Shown: piece by piece, positions 46,328-60,563 of the stretch
Position numbering within the stretch: position 1 is the stretch's first letter
How the letters are laid out: every line of letters begins with the position of its first letter
Origin: Epiperipatus broadwayi
Taxonomy: Eukaryota > Onychophora > Udeonychophora > Euonychophora > Peripatidae
Reading direction: 5' to 3'
Assembly (NCBI GenBank): GCA_028023455.1
Contig: JAQFVV010006305.1
Location: 1,357,001-1,421,000 of the forward strand
Length of the DNA: 64,000 nt
Position numbers and translations under genes: made by a program
The notes under the pieces: generated by a model
Told to the model about the DNA's origin: nothing
The model's input: the letters and a program-made list of their open reading frames with translations, nothing else
Databases searched by the model: none

Positions 46328-49300
46328 ATGATTAACCAAACTAATATTTATTGTTTTGAAAAGATAGTTATGAATCATTTCTATATACTTATAAAGTTTT
46401 TAGGAAAATGCTACAATAATTAATCCACCTCCCTGCCCTACACCAGCCTATATATATATTCTTTACAGTTAAACAATTATATTTATTTGTAACTAATAAT
46501 GAAGATATACAAAAGTTGGCTAATGCAAGAAACTCCCATTTTTTTGTAAATGTTACACTCAACGCCTTATCATAAAAGTAAATTTGACTTAAATTATTAT
46601 TATTATTCTTTTCTTTTAGTAACCTATATAGTTAATAAATTTTTAAAATAAAATATCTGTGAATACATACTATAGTATCAGTTTCTTTGTATACACAGGA
46701 TGGTTCTAAAGTCTTAAGCAACTTTTTTATTTCAATAAGTAAAGATGTAAAAATAGGTAGCAAATATATATGAGGCTAAATATTAAAGTTTTAATCAGAT
46801 ATATATATATATATTTCTATAATCATAAGTTTATTGTGTTTTCAAACTTTATAAACTGCTATAGAGTGATTATTTGAATTGAGTTTATTTTGAACTGAAG
46901 ATTACTAAAAGCTATATTTTTGATGCTGAAAAGCATTTGAATTCAACTTTTTTCTTTGATTGCTATTATCTGGGGTCACCAACAAAATAATGTAAGTAAA
47001 GTTAGATTTATATTAATAAATTTATGTAAAAAGTGTCAAAAGTTTGCCTCACAAATATTATTGACTATATAATACTAACACATTTGTGCATATTTACTCT
47101 TTTAAATATAAGATTGCAGACATTAAAGCTAATCTATATATATGCATTTTTTATTTAATTAATATTGAGGCTTTTACTTAGTAATGAAATTTGACTATTA
47201 GGTGATGTAATAATTTTTATTGTTGATGATTAAATGGAAAATAATAACAAACTCCCATTGATGACCAAAAGTGAATTGAATGATGGTCTTTGTTAAGAAA
47301 TTATTTGAAATCAATACATTTTCTATTCAGCTGAGGTGAATTAATATATATATATAATTAAATAAAAGTATACTTTACTTTATATATTATATTGCAATTT
47401 GGAATTGAATGGATTAGGTGAGAGGATGATAATCATGCTATTATTGATTTGATTGATTTACCAATAGCAATGCAGACAATAATTATAATGATATTTATTG
47501 ATGCAGTTTATTTCTTTGATGACTCCATAAATAACGAATTCACTTTCAATTAAGAGCAAGAACAGCTTTTCTACATATAAATATCACAAGTATAAATATA
47601 TGTATATTTAAGTAAATGCCATATTTTTTTAAACTTTCATTAAAATGTAAGATTTGAATTAAGAAAGGTTAGTATAATATTTATTAACTAAAGCAGTATT
47701 TTACATATATGTTTATCTAATTTTGAATTTTTTATTATATTTTATTTGGAATTCTTGTATATATAAATTTATACAACATTAAAAAAAAAAAACTAATATA
47801 AAAATATAAATGATAATTTATTTATCACTACCAATTGAAAATATTATTTAGATATATAATAAATTGTAGGAATAATTTCAAAATATCAGGATTATCAAAA
47901 AATTTTATGTTATAATTAGTAATCTACAAAGCACATACATTGTGCAAGTTGCAAAAAGTATACGCCTGAAAAATATTAATCACTCAGTTAAGGCTGAGCG
48001 CTGTCAATGTTCCATGCCTCACAATAATAGCCATATTGAAAATTGTAGTCATGATCAATTAATTTTTACTTATGTGAAGACTTCACAATTAAGACAGAAT
48101 TGCAAAATTATGAACATTTTTTTCTAAAATAATAGAACGAACCATGTATATATATTTCCTCAATTCGTATGTAAGTAATATAATGTTGATTATGATTAGA
48201 TAATTATCAATTCAGATATTTTAAAACTATCTGGATTTTTTTTAAATAGAATAAGAAATGAAACAATGAAGAGTCAACAAACATAAATTATTTTAAATGA
48301 GTTGGAAGGGAGTTGGTGTAAATATTGAGTTGATTATTCAAAAATGTTTGCATGTACATATGCATAATACTCCATTTGAATATTTAAAACTCATTTACAG
48401 TTGCTAATTTTTTATGCTTTTATTAAAATTCATTAATATTATAACTTAATTTTCAAAATTATATTAGTACACACTGAACACTTATGTAGATTGTAAATAA
48501 CGGCAATCTATGACAAAGATTATTGGCTAGACAATAACTCTGAGATCTTATATATTTATCTCTTATTTATAAAGTATATATATATCATACAAATATGTAT
48601 ATATAAATATTTCATAACAGAAGTAATTTTTAAATAATCTATAATATTCAATCTGGTTTTCAATATTTTACAGAATTATGTTCATTGACTTTGCACATCA
48701 TATCTCATTTATTTATTCAAATTCTAAATAGCAGTAATTTGATCAGTAAAATTTTGAAGATTATTTAAATTACATAGCTAGAGCAAAAGAAAAGGTTTTA
48801 TATTTAAACACTGCTCATATGTATATCTATGCATGTGCAAGTTTGATTTTAAAAAAGTGACTTAATTTTCAGTTGGATTTTACATATTGTGAAAAATGCA
48901 GTTAGCATTTCAAATTATGATCATATCCGCAATTTAGTGATTAATATCTTTTATGCTTAAGTCTTTCTTTTGAGTCATTAATCTATCTTCAGTAATAAAA
49001 TTTATTAATACAATATTTCCTTTATCAAATATTTTAAATATCTATAATATATCTTTATAGAACAAGAAATATAAAATAATAAAAACTTGTGTAAGTTAAA
49101 TTCCTAATAATTATTATTTTTTCTTATTATAAAATCAGTTTCTTTTTGTTATTTGGAAATCACTTTTATTAATATAGTTTTGCTAATGTATGTAAACATC
49201 AGACTACTATGACATCTTGGAAATGGAAAGGAAAAATATATTAAAACAGTGTTTATAGAAATAGATAAAATATTTTTAGCAATTTTCAGTAATTTATCTT

Positions 49301-50135
49301 GAGTTGCATAAAATTGAAGTTTATGAAAAGCTATTTTGAAGGTATTTACTATACTGAAGTTAATTAATTAATCTGATTCAAAATAAGATGGAAATTTATT
49401 TATATTTTTGTGTGTATACATATATATATAATCACAATAAAGCACAATTACCATTCTCTGTAATATGAGACTTCAATATTTTTAATATTCTTATAATTAT
49501 AGTATTATAAAAGAAAATCTTATAGGTAAACATCATTTGATATAATACTATAGCTGTAACAAAATCTCTGTACATATAAGATATTCCAGTGCAAATTGCT
49601 AGCTGAAAATTAAATAGAAAATATTTAAATCAACCACCCCAAAGATTATGATATTTCACAGAGGTCAAATGTGTGATTTAAATATTTTCTGTATAAAACA
49701 ATATGATTTATTTTGATTTTTAAATGAGAAAGTTACTACTTCTTATGTTTGCTAATTATAGAATGGTAGTTGTTTGTAATGTTACAAAATTTATGGAAGA
49801 TTTGAACTCTGTGCCTGGTATTTGTACTTATTATTGTTTGTTATAGTTTTTCTTAAAGTAGATTAGTATAAGAAATTGTCATCATGTATGTTAATAAATT
49901 ATGTATATAGCCTTCTGAAAAAATAAAATTATTTTATAAAAACAGAACTCCTGATATAAAGAATGGACTTTACTATTTTAATCCTTCCTTTGCAAAAAAA
50001 AAAATCATAAATCTTACTCATAACCAGTTATTGACTTACTTTACTTTAAAAGAAAGCTTATTTGAATTAAAATATTTTAATATTTATTACTTTCTCAATT
50101 TATTTTTTTTCTTCTTTTTGCAGCATTTAATAAAT

Positions 50136-50149
50136 CCCCCCCCCCCCCC
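50136..50149 (+). repeat. C14 homopolymer
   Basis: Fourteen C residues after 'catttaataaat'; the longest C/G run in the window. Confidence 0.95.
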
Positions 50150-52675
50150 GTTTTCCAACCCAAACTGTGATTTCAACAGTTCTGTGCATGTTTTATATTT
50201 AGCCTCTACCAGTTCGTTTGAAAATTAATCTTTTTCATTTTATTGATTTATCAAATTTAACTTTGCATACTTCGAAATATTATTACCACAATCTGGTACA
50301 GGCTAATTTGCGATTGTTTTAAATCAATAATATTAAATATGTATGAATCTGGGATTTACTCCAGAAGCCGACATTTATCAAAAGTGTAATGGTTGGTATC
50401 CAACATTTTGTATCTATTTCAAAATTCATGTAAGGTATTGTATCCTTTAGAAATAGCTATTTTTTTTTTTTTTTTAATATATATATGCTGTACATATATA
50501 TGTATATATAAAATATAAATTTTAACAGTTGTCTATAAAAATTGGTGCAATTAATTAAACGTAAATTAATTTTGTAATTTTTTTGTTTTTAATTATAAGG
50601 TGTGAATTTATATGTCATCATATTACAGTAATATGTGCACAAGTATATACAATATATTAATGATAAATGATACTAATGAGTTAATACTAAAACAAAACAT
50701 TATATGAATTAAATGCATAATGAAATGTTAATGTATTGTTTTTTTTAAAAAAAAAAAAATAATAATTTTTTCAAGAAGTTGACATTATTTGTTAAAAATT
50801 ATATTTATCGTTGAAGAAATAGTCTTAATAAATAATCTTCAGAAGTTAATATTTTATTACATTTAATGGCCCATTCTTAATTTTTATTAATATTTATTTT
50901 TAACTTTCAATAAATATAACTGTTAAATTGTGCATTAAAAATAAACATTTAGAAGGGGGAGGGAAGAATCTATTAACTTTTAAGAATAAATTACTATATT
51001 AGCTTATTTTTAAAGGATTCAGTCTCTTCATTAGAAAATTTTTCATTATTTCATAACCCACATTTATCTAACAAAAAAAAAGCCAGATATCATAAAATAT
51101 ATACATCAAATGATGGCTCAGTGTTTTGGTATGAATCAGTGTACATTCACATTGTCTATACCACACCTATTTTCACTTCTTGTAACACAGCTTTTTTTTT
51201 AAAGCTATAGGCAGTTGTTATTACTATTATTGCATAAAGTATTTTTAAATTAGTGTAACTAAAAATTTTAATCAGAGTGTGAACTAAACAATTTTTACAT
51301 TTGTATTTTTTCTATTGTTTACTGGATTATTTAAGAGACTACTTCTCTGATATTTGTTCTCTTATATTAAGGTGTGACTGTTTACAATTTGGACATATTT
51401 TTTTACTCATTATTATTCCTAAGTGATGCCTCTGTACACTATAAACTGTTTGCCTCATTATCATTGAAAGTTGCCCCCCTCCCCGCCACTTTGAAAAAAA
51501 CTTATATGTAGATATGTGCATGCATATATTTATGAGTAAATGAATATACAAATATATGCATGCATATATGAATACAATGATGTTAAAGTTTAAGGTGTTT
51601 ATTATACATTTTTGGCATTAAGAAATTATTTATATATTTTTTTTAATTCTGATTTTATTAATATATTTTGTGTGTATGTATACTGTCATACATAATGCAC
51701 ATGGGTGTGAATTCATATATTTTGTATTGTGCATCTTAATGCTCATTAAGTTTAGATTGTAGCTTTAAGCATTAAGATGCTAGAATAAATTAAAAAATTA
51801 ATATCATGCATCTAACAGTGAAGATGACATGATTGCATTTAATTGCAGTATTCAATTTTTCTAGATATTCTAACCTGATAGAGAAAATACATACATAGAT
51901 ATTTTGCGTATATGTGTAAATTTGTAGGGATTTATTGATATTCCTATTCTATATGGTTTACCTATATAGTGGAGTTACATGGTACTTATAATTGAATGAG
52001 AGAAAAAGTCATCAATGGAATTTATACTTGAATTTACAGTAAATAAAATAAAATTAAAACAGTATTTCACAATAAAAAAATGTGAAGTAAATAAAAGATA
52101 ATCCATGAGCAAAATGTTAATATTTAATATGCTTTTATAGTTGTAAATTCAAGAGTAAATGTGGACATTTAATTTTTTTATCAATTCTGGTTTTGTAGTA
52201 TAAAGTTTTAATTTCATTAATTATTTTTTTTGCTTGTTGAAATGTAATTCTATCCAATACTTTTATCTGGTAGATTGCCATGAATAGTTTTTAGAATTTT
52301 GTTTGGCTGTTTATCTATGTTTGATTTTCTATTTACTGTTTGCATTTAAATCATCATCATGGACTACCTTTTTATTATTTTTGTCTCATACAAGGTACTA
52401 AATAAACGCATTAAATTGAATTATGTTTCAACAAGCAAAAAAAACAAAGTTACTGATATTGAACTTGATATGGTAAAACTGAATACTATAAACAATAAAT
52501 GTTTATATTTATTGTTGAATTTATAACTACTAAAGTTTATTCAATAATACATTTTAGCTTATTTTTATTTCAGACACATTTTGTGCATTTTATTGCAGAA
52601 TATATTATTTTCAAGATTCTATTTATTTGTTGCCATAAATTGAAGAGGAAATATAAACATTTTTTATCAATTAGT

Positions 52676-52686
52676 CCCCCCCCCCC
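52676..52686 (+). repeat. C11 homopolymer
   Basis: Eleven C residues between 'atcaattagt' and 'aattaacatc'. Confidence 0.95.
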
Positions 52687-55458
52687 AATTAACATCAAAA
52701 TTATGTAGATCCAATTAAGTTGGTAGACTGTACACTATAGGAGTACCAATTTGTTTATATATATATGGGAGCTTAGACATATTAATTCGGCATTAATTTT
52801 AAATATCTTAAAATTTTTAATATTGTTTCTCAAAATACCAAAATTTTAATTGAATTTTATCTGCCATTGCTAGGTAATATGATGGTTTATAGGTGTTGCT
52901 AACATAATGAAAATAGACTGCTGATTATCTAAGATATTCAAAGTTATTGTTATTAATAGGTACACTGCATATGGAAGGTAGATTGCAAATCATCTGCTAT
53001 TGCTAAATCATGTGATAGGTGATCGACAATCTATTTTTCTAGAAAATTGTCTTTAGCACTAACTATAAGCTATTTATTCTAGCAAGACAATGAAAGATAA
53101 AATCAAACTAAAACATTTTTTAATAATAAATTATTTGTAAGCACATACACATGGGATAACCTGAAAACTTTATGCATACAGTACCTATTTAAAGTAGAAA
53201 CAAATGTAAAATGAAGAAATGCAGAGATAGAAATGAATAAATTATTCCAAAGTTCTTAATCCTTTAACATTTTTTCATATCAATATATCTGGAATGCAAC
53301 TTCCAAATAGGAATCTTATAAAGTTTTTATACATTTTTTTTTTCTAAAAAAAAAGAGTTAAAAAAAAAAAATTCCATACATATGTAGACATGTATATACA
53401 TATGTATAATTTTGATTTCATATTGAAATCTATTTAGAATTAAGAACTTAAGAATTTTTTGATGTACATACACGCACACAATATAGATTACTAAATTACA
53501 TAAATATTTGTGTTTACTTTGTTGAAAATAAAGTGCTTGTTGAATTTTTTTATGACAAAAATTTTATAAAACTGTGATAGTTTTCTTTAAGAAAAATATT
53601 TACTTTGTATTATTAAAGAAAAATTGTCCCTATGGAGACAATAAATTTAAAACTAAACTTATTTTAATTCATACATTATCAAACATCTTATAGCTAGTAA
53701 ACCATCAATGATTTCTAAATTTTGTTAGGGTACAGTAATCTGCCAAGCAGATAGCCCTATTATAATTTTTTTAAATCAGATTTGTATATTTAATCACTGA
53801 TAATGAGGCTTCAGTTGACTTTTCTGCAAAACTATCTTCAGCTGTAGTTATAGGACTACAGTTTTTTGTAGCTGTCTTTTGATATAGTTGTCTAGTTAAG
53901 CAATTAATTGGTTGAAACAAAAGTATGGTGACTGTTGTAGATGAATTCACTTTTTGAATTGTCAAACTATGGTGATGCGATATTACCTCTTATTAGATTA
54001 AAATGTCTGGTTTAACAGATTATAAATTATTATTCAAAATTTGTCATTGGACTGTTTTTATTTTATTAGAATATAAATTTTTAAATTTGTAAAATTTATT
54101 TTAGTTGTGTTTTTTTTTTTAATTTTCTACCACTTTTTTTTTTTTTTTACAGTCTTTGTAGACAAATAATGACAATTCCATGTTTGCTAGTAGATGAAAT
54201 AGTCTACTGAATACATGAGGATTAAATATAATTTTATTAGAGCATGTAAAAATGCAATTATTAAATAAACCTACTATAAAATATATTTTGTGTGCATTTT
54301 TTTTTATTGTAAAATATTCAATGATTTGAAATGTCATATAATTTTAAGTAAAGTTATAATTAGCAATATACCACATTATACCACTGTTCTACAGCAATCT
54401 CTACAAGAATGAATATGATTCTCCTTTAGAGCCATCTGTATTAATATGAATAATTAAGACACTAAATACATAAACCTAGTTCTGGCTACTGGTCTTCATC
54501 CGTGAGAAACAGTAATTATAAATATCAATCTAGAAATATCTTTTATTTGCTAGTCTTATTAGTGATTTAAAATATTCAATCATTCTTAAGTATGTAGATC
54601 TGATACTATTTTCATCATTTTTGTTTTAGTAACTTGGTTTATACTATTTACAGGTATCTTTAATCTTTTAGCAAAAAGAATAATCCATATTTAAAAAAAA
54701 AAGCATATAAGACCTAGTTTATATTTAAATGTGAAATCATAATTTGTGATATATCACTAATCTAAAATCATCTATGAGTTTTTGTTTGAATTTTAAGTTC
54801 ATACTATTATTGGTGATCATTCTTAATAACATTTTTTTTTAAAAATGCATACTTACCAAGTGATTTTAATCATCTGAAATTGATACTTTAATCTTTATCC
54901 TAAATTTATTATGAGTATGAATAATTTCAACATTATTTTTTTAAAAATAGTTATTAGAAACCTAAAGTGATAATGCACAACATATTTTTATTATTCTGCT
55001 TTGATTCCAAACAGCTTGCTGGTTTTCTAAAAGTACATATTAATGGAATTTATTTTAATATATTTTGCTTTTTTTTCACCCTTACATATAGAATAATAAA
55101 TAAGCAGAAATAGAAACAAATATCATCCATCGTTCACTAAAAATTCCATATATAAATTTCTTAGCCTCAGAAAAAAATAAACTTATTAAAAATCTTGCAG
55201 AAACAGAACATATGTAGTAAAAAAAATACAGTATTCTGAAATTATTAATAATTATTTAATAAACTTGTTCTGACTCAAATATATATTAAAGGAAAAAAAA
55301 TATGAAGTTTCATTTTATGAAATAGTATTTAATGTAGGAAAAATAGAACTTAATCTTGTAATTTTATAGTTTTTGTTAAAATATATCAATGTAACTTATA
55401 GTTTCTTTTTTAAAAAAATTGTTTAAAGTAAATGTTTTTCTAGAGTCTTTGTGTATGC

Positions 55459-56777
55459 ATGGAAGTGACAGTTTGCATTAAATTGTGGTTGAAAGTTGGG
55501 AAAAGCTTCCCGGTCAATGTCTTTGGGGAAAAAGAATTTGAAAGCACTTATAATAGATTTTTTGTTGCAAATTTTTTTTCCTTGGCAATAAATAATTTGT
55601 TTTCAGAAATAAAGTTAGAAATGCTTGCCTACTCTAGAAAGTTTTGGAAAAAAATAATACTATAATTTTATGTAATGATTTAAATTGGGGAGAGTGAAAT
55701 CCTACATATATGTGTTTATGTCATTCTTTTCTAATTTTATCCAACTTTAATATTGTTAGAATTTCAAAGACACCCTATGTATTTGGTATGGAAAAAAGTG
55801 TTAGAAATAAATATTTTTCTATGGCTTTGCCATATGGTGTGCATGAGTAGAATAAACCCGGGAGTTTGGGTGCCGAAGAAGACTGGATCTCTGCTCCCTT
55901 AATACATTATATTGTTCAGTAAATAAAAATTACTAAATGGGAACTACTTTAGATAAGGATAGCATTTCAGAATGCATGAATATGAAATAATTCATCAGAA
56001 TATGATTATCCTAAAATGATAGTTAAGATATTAATCACACTCCAATGTTAGATCAAGAAATTTTGGAGTGACTGGATTTAAGAAAGTTAATGATAACCAC
56101 ATATGGCTATTATAAGTGAGATATGCCTCTTGATAGTTGAGGCGGTTTGTGCGTAGTCAGATGCTGGTGAATGTGTTGCATGACATATCCACCTTCATTC
56201 AAAATAAACACTAATGTATACATCTAAATTATTGGCTTGAATATGTTCAATGCAACTGGAAGCATAGAATATGTTCAGTCATGAAGCTGATAACTTTTTG
56301 TTGTGAAAGGTGAACAGATTTAATTTATGGAAATTTGCTATTTTATATTTTAAAAGAGAAGTGTAATGTCTGAAACAATTGCAAAGGAAGTTATACAATT
56401 TTTAATACAAAATGTAAACTGTTTTTTTCCTCAATGATGAATGCAAAATATGTGTTAATTCCAAGAACAGCTTCAAAAAACATTTAAAATGGCACATATT
56501 AGTCTATATGATGGACCATAACACTTTGAGAAAATTGCAAGTAGATCTTGCTCTGAAAATTTTTGTACATCTCATGTCTTAAATATTGATTAGAACAGAA
56601 ATTACAAACTTTTTAAGTGTGCATCAAAGTATTTATCTTTTCAGCAAGGATGAATAGGTTAGTAAAACTATAGGTTCTTAATAGTTAAGAGTTCCCTATG
56701 AATGCTACCCCATTATTTACATTTGCTGATGTGCATAATTGCTGTAGACAGCTTTCTCTGTTGTCTTCAATTTTTAC
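55459..56777. other. Unassigned intergenic sequence
   Basis: Slightly less AT-biased than the preceding 13 kb, with unusual phrases such as 'aaacccgggagtttgggtgc' (near 55856) and 'ggcggtttgtgcgtagtcag' (near 56141). These suggest old inserted repeats, but no ends or coding motifs could be identified. Open frames here do not exceed about 70 codons. Confidence 0.4.
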
Positions 56778-58957
56778 CATTATCAAGATCTCTCCAAGCT
56801 TCTCTACATTATGTCAATAAACTTATTTATTTCATCTATCATCTCACATGTGGTCTGTTTTTTTTTTTTTACAATCTCTTGGGGGTCCAGTTTAAAACTA
56901 CCCATCCATCTATTAATATCTAACAACATGTTCAGCCAAACTCCACTTCATTCTTTTAATTCTTTCAATAATGTAAGTGATAATTTCTTTCATTCATATA
57001 TTTTATTTTTTGTTGTTCTTTTTTTTACTTTGTTGAGAGATTTTGTTTCTGTATAACTCTTTTGTTAAGTGCCCAAGTCTCAAATTTATAAGTAAGAACT
57101 AATAAAACATTTATTAGATATATTTCCTTTTAATATTAAATTGTACAAAAAGTACAACATTTAAGTTTAATTCTATGACGAGTTTTATCTATTATAATTC
57201 CATCTATATTAATAATTTGACCAGGGTATTTGAATGTATTATTTTTTACTTCATGATTATCAATCTTTTTTTTTTTGAGGCAATTCATTGAACTTTTATA
57301 ATATTTATCTTTAGACCTACTTTATAACTCTTGTAACATTTTTTGAAACATTGAAGCATTTATTTGCAACAGTAACATCATTTGCAAAATGTAAATGACT
57401 TAAATAATCTGTATTTTTATTTAATCCACAAAATACTTGTTATAAAACTGATGTAAAAAGTTTTGAAGATGTGGAATCGCCCTTTTTTACACTTTTTTTA
57501 TGTTACCACATCATCTAGTCACTGCTATTACATTTTGAGAATTATTTCTCAGAATATGGCAATGGTAGGAGCAAAATTAATCATTTTGGATATTCTTATA
57601 GAATCAAATGGCAATTTATATTTATTGTTCTGTGCATCTTGATACTTGTATGTGATTTATTGTATTAAAATCAATTGCGTTGTACTACTGCATTATTCCA
57701 ACCATCTAGTACATGTTTATCATTTAAACATTTGATATATAGCTTTGCTAACAATTTTTTTTTTTTAAATAATAATTTCATCATTTCTCAACTTTTCAGT
57801 TAAAATAATAATTCCATCATTTCTCAACTCTTCACCTAAAATAATTGGCAATTCAGATATGGTAATTGCAGGAGATGCTTTTTTTTTTTTCTGTTCTTTA
57901 TTACTATGAAATCATTATAGAACTTCACACATTTAACATCATTTCTTTTTTGGTAATTGTAACATCTTTTTCTTATTGCTGAAACATCTTTAAATACCAA
58001 GATGTTTTGTACTTTTGAAACTTTTCCTACGTTTCCTTGATAATTCTAGTTATATTTTCTTATTATTTAACTATTTTTCATACCATTTTACAAATTGCAG
58101 ACATTGAATTCTTAACGGATCACTTTTAATTATTTTTATATTTCTTATTGTCTTCATATATTATCCTGTCTTTGTTGGAAATTTACTGTGAACTGCTGCT
58201 TTTACCAGTTATCATTATTGCACTTTTTAGAAGAGTATCAGTTATCTTATTTATCTCATTTAAGTCTGAATCATCTTTAAAAAGTTATTAATATTTTAAA
58301 ATTAATTAGCAAGTCTGAATTTAAATTCATTGAAGTGTTTCTGAAAATTAGGAATATCAATTATCAATAGTGTCTTTTTTTAATAATTTTAATCTTACTA
58401 CTTTTGCATTAACACATATGTCACATTTTACTAATCCATGATCACTTTCTGTGTTGAATCTTTTAAGAACCTTATAATTCTGAAATCCATATTTAAAGTT
58501 AGTCAAAATACATATCAATTCTGCTTTATTTTAATTTGGATGCTTTCATACGTATCCATTTCTTTTTAGTATTTTTCTCAAAGGAAGAATTCATCTTTTT
58601 TCCACTGCAATTTCCACAGTGTTTTCTTATTTTTATTCTCATAGTCAGTGATATTTTCAGTTTTCAATCATTTTCCAATTCTGGTAGTCTCCCATGACAA
58701 TGTTAAAGTTATTTGTTCTGATTCAAAACATATTTGTACATACATGTAAAAGTGTTTTACGTTAATTCATCTCAATGAGAACTTGTTGGCATATGAACTT
58801 GAATTATTTGTATTTGGAATCGTCCATTAAGGTGAATAACTAGTGCCATTGTGATATACCATCACTCCACTTGTGCTTTCAATACTTGTATCTTTATAAT
58901 AAAGTTATATGTCTCCTTTTCAAATCAATTATCTCTTCACCTTGTAATTTCTTAAAG
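56778..58957 (-). mobile_element. Degraded RTE-clade LINE, second copy
   Basis: Colinear with the element at 4787-7324 on the same strand, with many substitutions and indels. The C-terminal region is recognisable at 56790-57000 ('gatctctccaagcttctct' against 'ggtctctccaagtttaatcc'), RT parts at 57300-58300, and the endonuclease at 58440-58850, where the - strand still reads like 'QIIQVHMPTSSH'. It extends about 100 bp further 5' than the 4.8-kb copy. No open frame of use remains, so it is clearly older. A hAT element interrupts its 5' part at 58958. Confidence 0.85.
58950..58957. repeat. Target-site duplication, left side of hAT
   Basis: tcttaaag, repeated exactly at 60556-60563. Confidence 0.93.
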
Positions 58958-60555
58958 CAGTGTTTCCCAACCTGTGGTATACGTACCATTGGTGGTACGT
59001 GAGTTGCTGGTTGGTGGTACACGAAAAATAATCAATAATGGCGGACATAAAAAAAAAAATTAAATCATAAAAATATAGAAATGTTTTTTCCTATAATTCA
59101 TACAAATTATTTTAATTAATAATATTATACAGTAAAGTTGTTTATATGTACAGTCGATAACGATCTTTAATGTTAATGATAAAATTGAAAGTATGATTAA
59201 GAAATTGGATTTTTGGAAACAGTAATATATATAAGTATCGAAAACAATCAACTGGAAGTATTCGAAACTCTACATATTTTTTTGTTTGAAAATAAGGTTA
59301 GTCTGTCTCAAGATATACGAGAAAATATAATAGCACATTTAACAGGATTAAAATTGTCTTTTATGGAATATTTTCCAAAAGCCAAAAACAAATGATAATT
59401 GGATTTCAAACCCCTTCTATGCAGAAAATTTAGAAAAAGCTACATCATTATCAATAAAGGACAATGAAAATTTAATAGAATTATCATGTGACAGAACTTT
59501 ACAAGTAGAATTCAAATGACACAATCTAATTAATTTTTGGTTAAACATGAAAGAATATGAACAACTTTCTGAGAAAGCTCTTAAATTATTATTACCGTTT
59601 ACTAGTACGGAATTAATAGGAAGAGCTTTTTCTTCATATATTTTTTTAAAAAATAAGTATCGAAACAGATTGAATGCAGCTGTACACTTAAGGGTATATC
59701 TCTAATCTTTTGAACCAAATTTCAAAAAATTATGTTAAACAAGCACAAAGATCTCATTAAATTTATTTTATAAACATATTTGATTATGATAAGAAAATAT
59801 ACTAATTGGTTTTTTATAATTTTGTGTTTTTATTAAAACGATTTATTAGTTAGTAAACGAAATATGACAAAATAGTAGATAAATAATGAGTCAGATTAAG
59901 GCAAATCTAAATTATTTAATTTGAAAGAATGTATCAGAAAAGGATCATACCCAGAAATTAGACTCATTAATTCTTGATCATCTATTGTGGATTACTAGAT
60001 GTAAGCTAGTATTTAATCATCAAAATTTTAATCCTATTAACTTCATGCTGAACAATATAAAGAAAACAAGAACAAGAGATAGCCTGATGACCCCTGAAGT
60101 TATTTTTACCATGACTTGGGACATGCTGTATTTATCCTCTCCATGGCCCAACCAATAGCAAGATGCTCCAAAAAAGAGAAAACACTCAAATTCGGGAAAA
60201 CCAAATGAAGGAATGAGAAAACACTTTGAACAAAATATGTACCAAATAACCTTTAATGTAATCTTTAATAAATTATTTTGGAAAAAATATGAAACTTTGA
60301 ACAAACACATACATATAAATATGTTACAGTGTGTTTATAATTTCAGTGAGTGTATAATCTGGCATGACGTTTAGGTATGTTTCAATGTAATTTGTCTCGT
60401 TATGAGATGTGAATACATATATGGTCACCCTACAATATTTCTAATGCAAATAAAATAACAAATTTCACGAAATACAATCATTTTTACGAAGTGGTACAAT
60501 TTAGTGTGATGTACTACCAAGTGGTACGTGAACCAAAAAAGGTTGGGAAACACTG
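58958..60555 (+). mobile_element. hAT DNA transposon with decayed ZBED-type transposase
   Basis: 1598-bp element. Terminal inverted repeats cagtgtttcccaacct and aggttgggaaacactg match at 16 of 16 positions, and the 8-bp duplication tcttaaag is perfect. Subterminal 'ggtggtacgtgagtt' (58991) and 'agtggtacgtgaacc' (60520), plus 'agtggtac' near 60490, look like transposase-binding repeats. Inside lies the C-terminal part of a transposase on the + strand. The N-terminal BED finger and most of the catalytic region are absent, so this is an internally deleted derivative. Its insertion into the older LINE gives relative ages. Confidence 0.93.
59213..59705 (+). pseudogene. hAT transposase C-terminal remnant
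   Basis: Broken reading frame of a ZBED5/FAM200-like transposase. First open piece (59213-59395): 'FLFENKVSLSQDIRENIIAH' and 'LTGLKLSFMEYFPKAKNK'. After a stop the next pieces include 'NWISNPFYAENLEKA' and 'LCDRTLQVEF'-like sequence. A well-preserved dimerisation block at about 59538-59705 contains 'FWLNMKEYEQLSEKALKLL', 'PFTSTELIGRAFSSY' and 'FLKNKYRNRLNAA', the family's hAT C-terminal signature. In the family the RAFSS segment is normally preceded by Cys-Glu; here it reads Ile-Gly. Stops at 59393 and about 59517 break the frame, so it is non-functional. Confidence 0.85.
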
Positions 60556-60563
60556 TCTTAAAG
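60556..60563. repeat. Target-site duplication, right side of hAT
   Basis: tcttaaag, identical to 58950-58957. Confidence 0.93.

Larger units (their letters stand above)
42445..55458. other. AT-rich stretch without recognised genes
   Basis: Thirteen kilobases of AT-rich DNA with (AT)n and poly-T tracts and only chance-length ORFs. It may include distal 3'UTR of Roquin, since no alternative transcript end is visible. The only distinctive features are oligo-C/G runs at 44871-44882 (C12), 46315-46327 (G13), 50136-50149 (C14) and 52676-52686 (C11). No tRNA, exon or element boundary was recognised. Confidence 0.5.
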
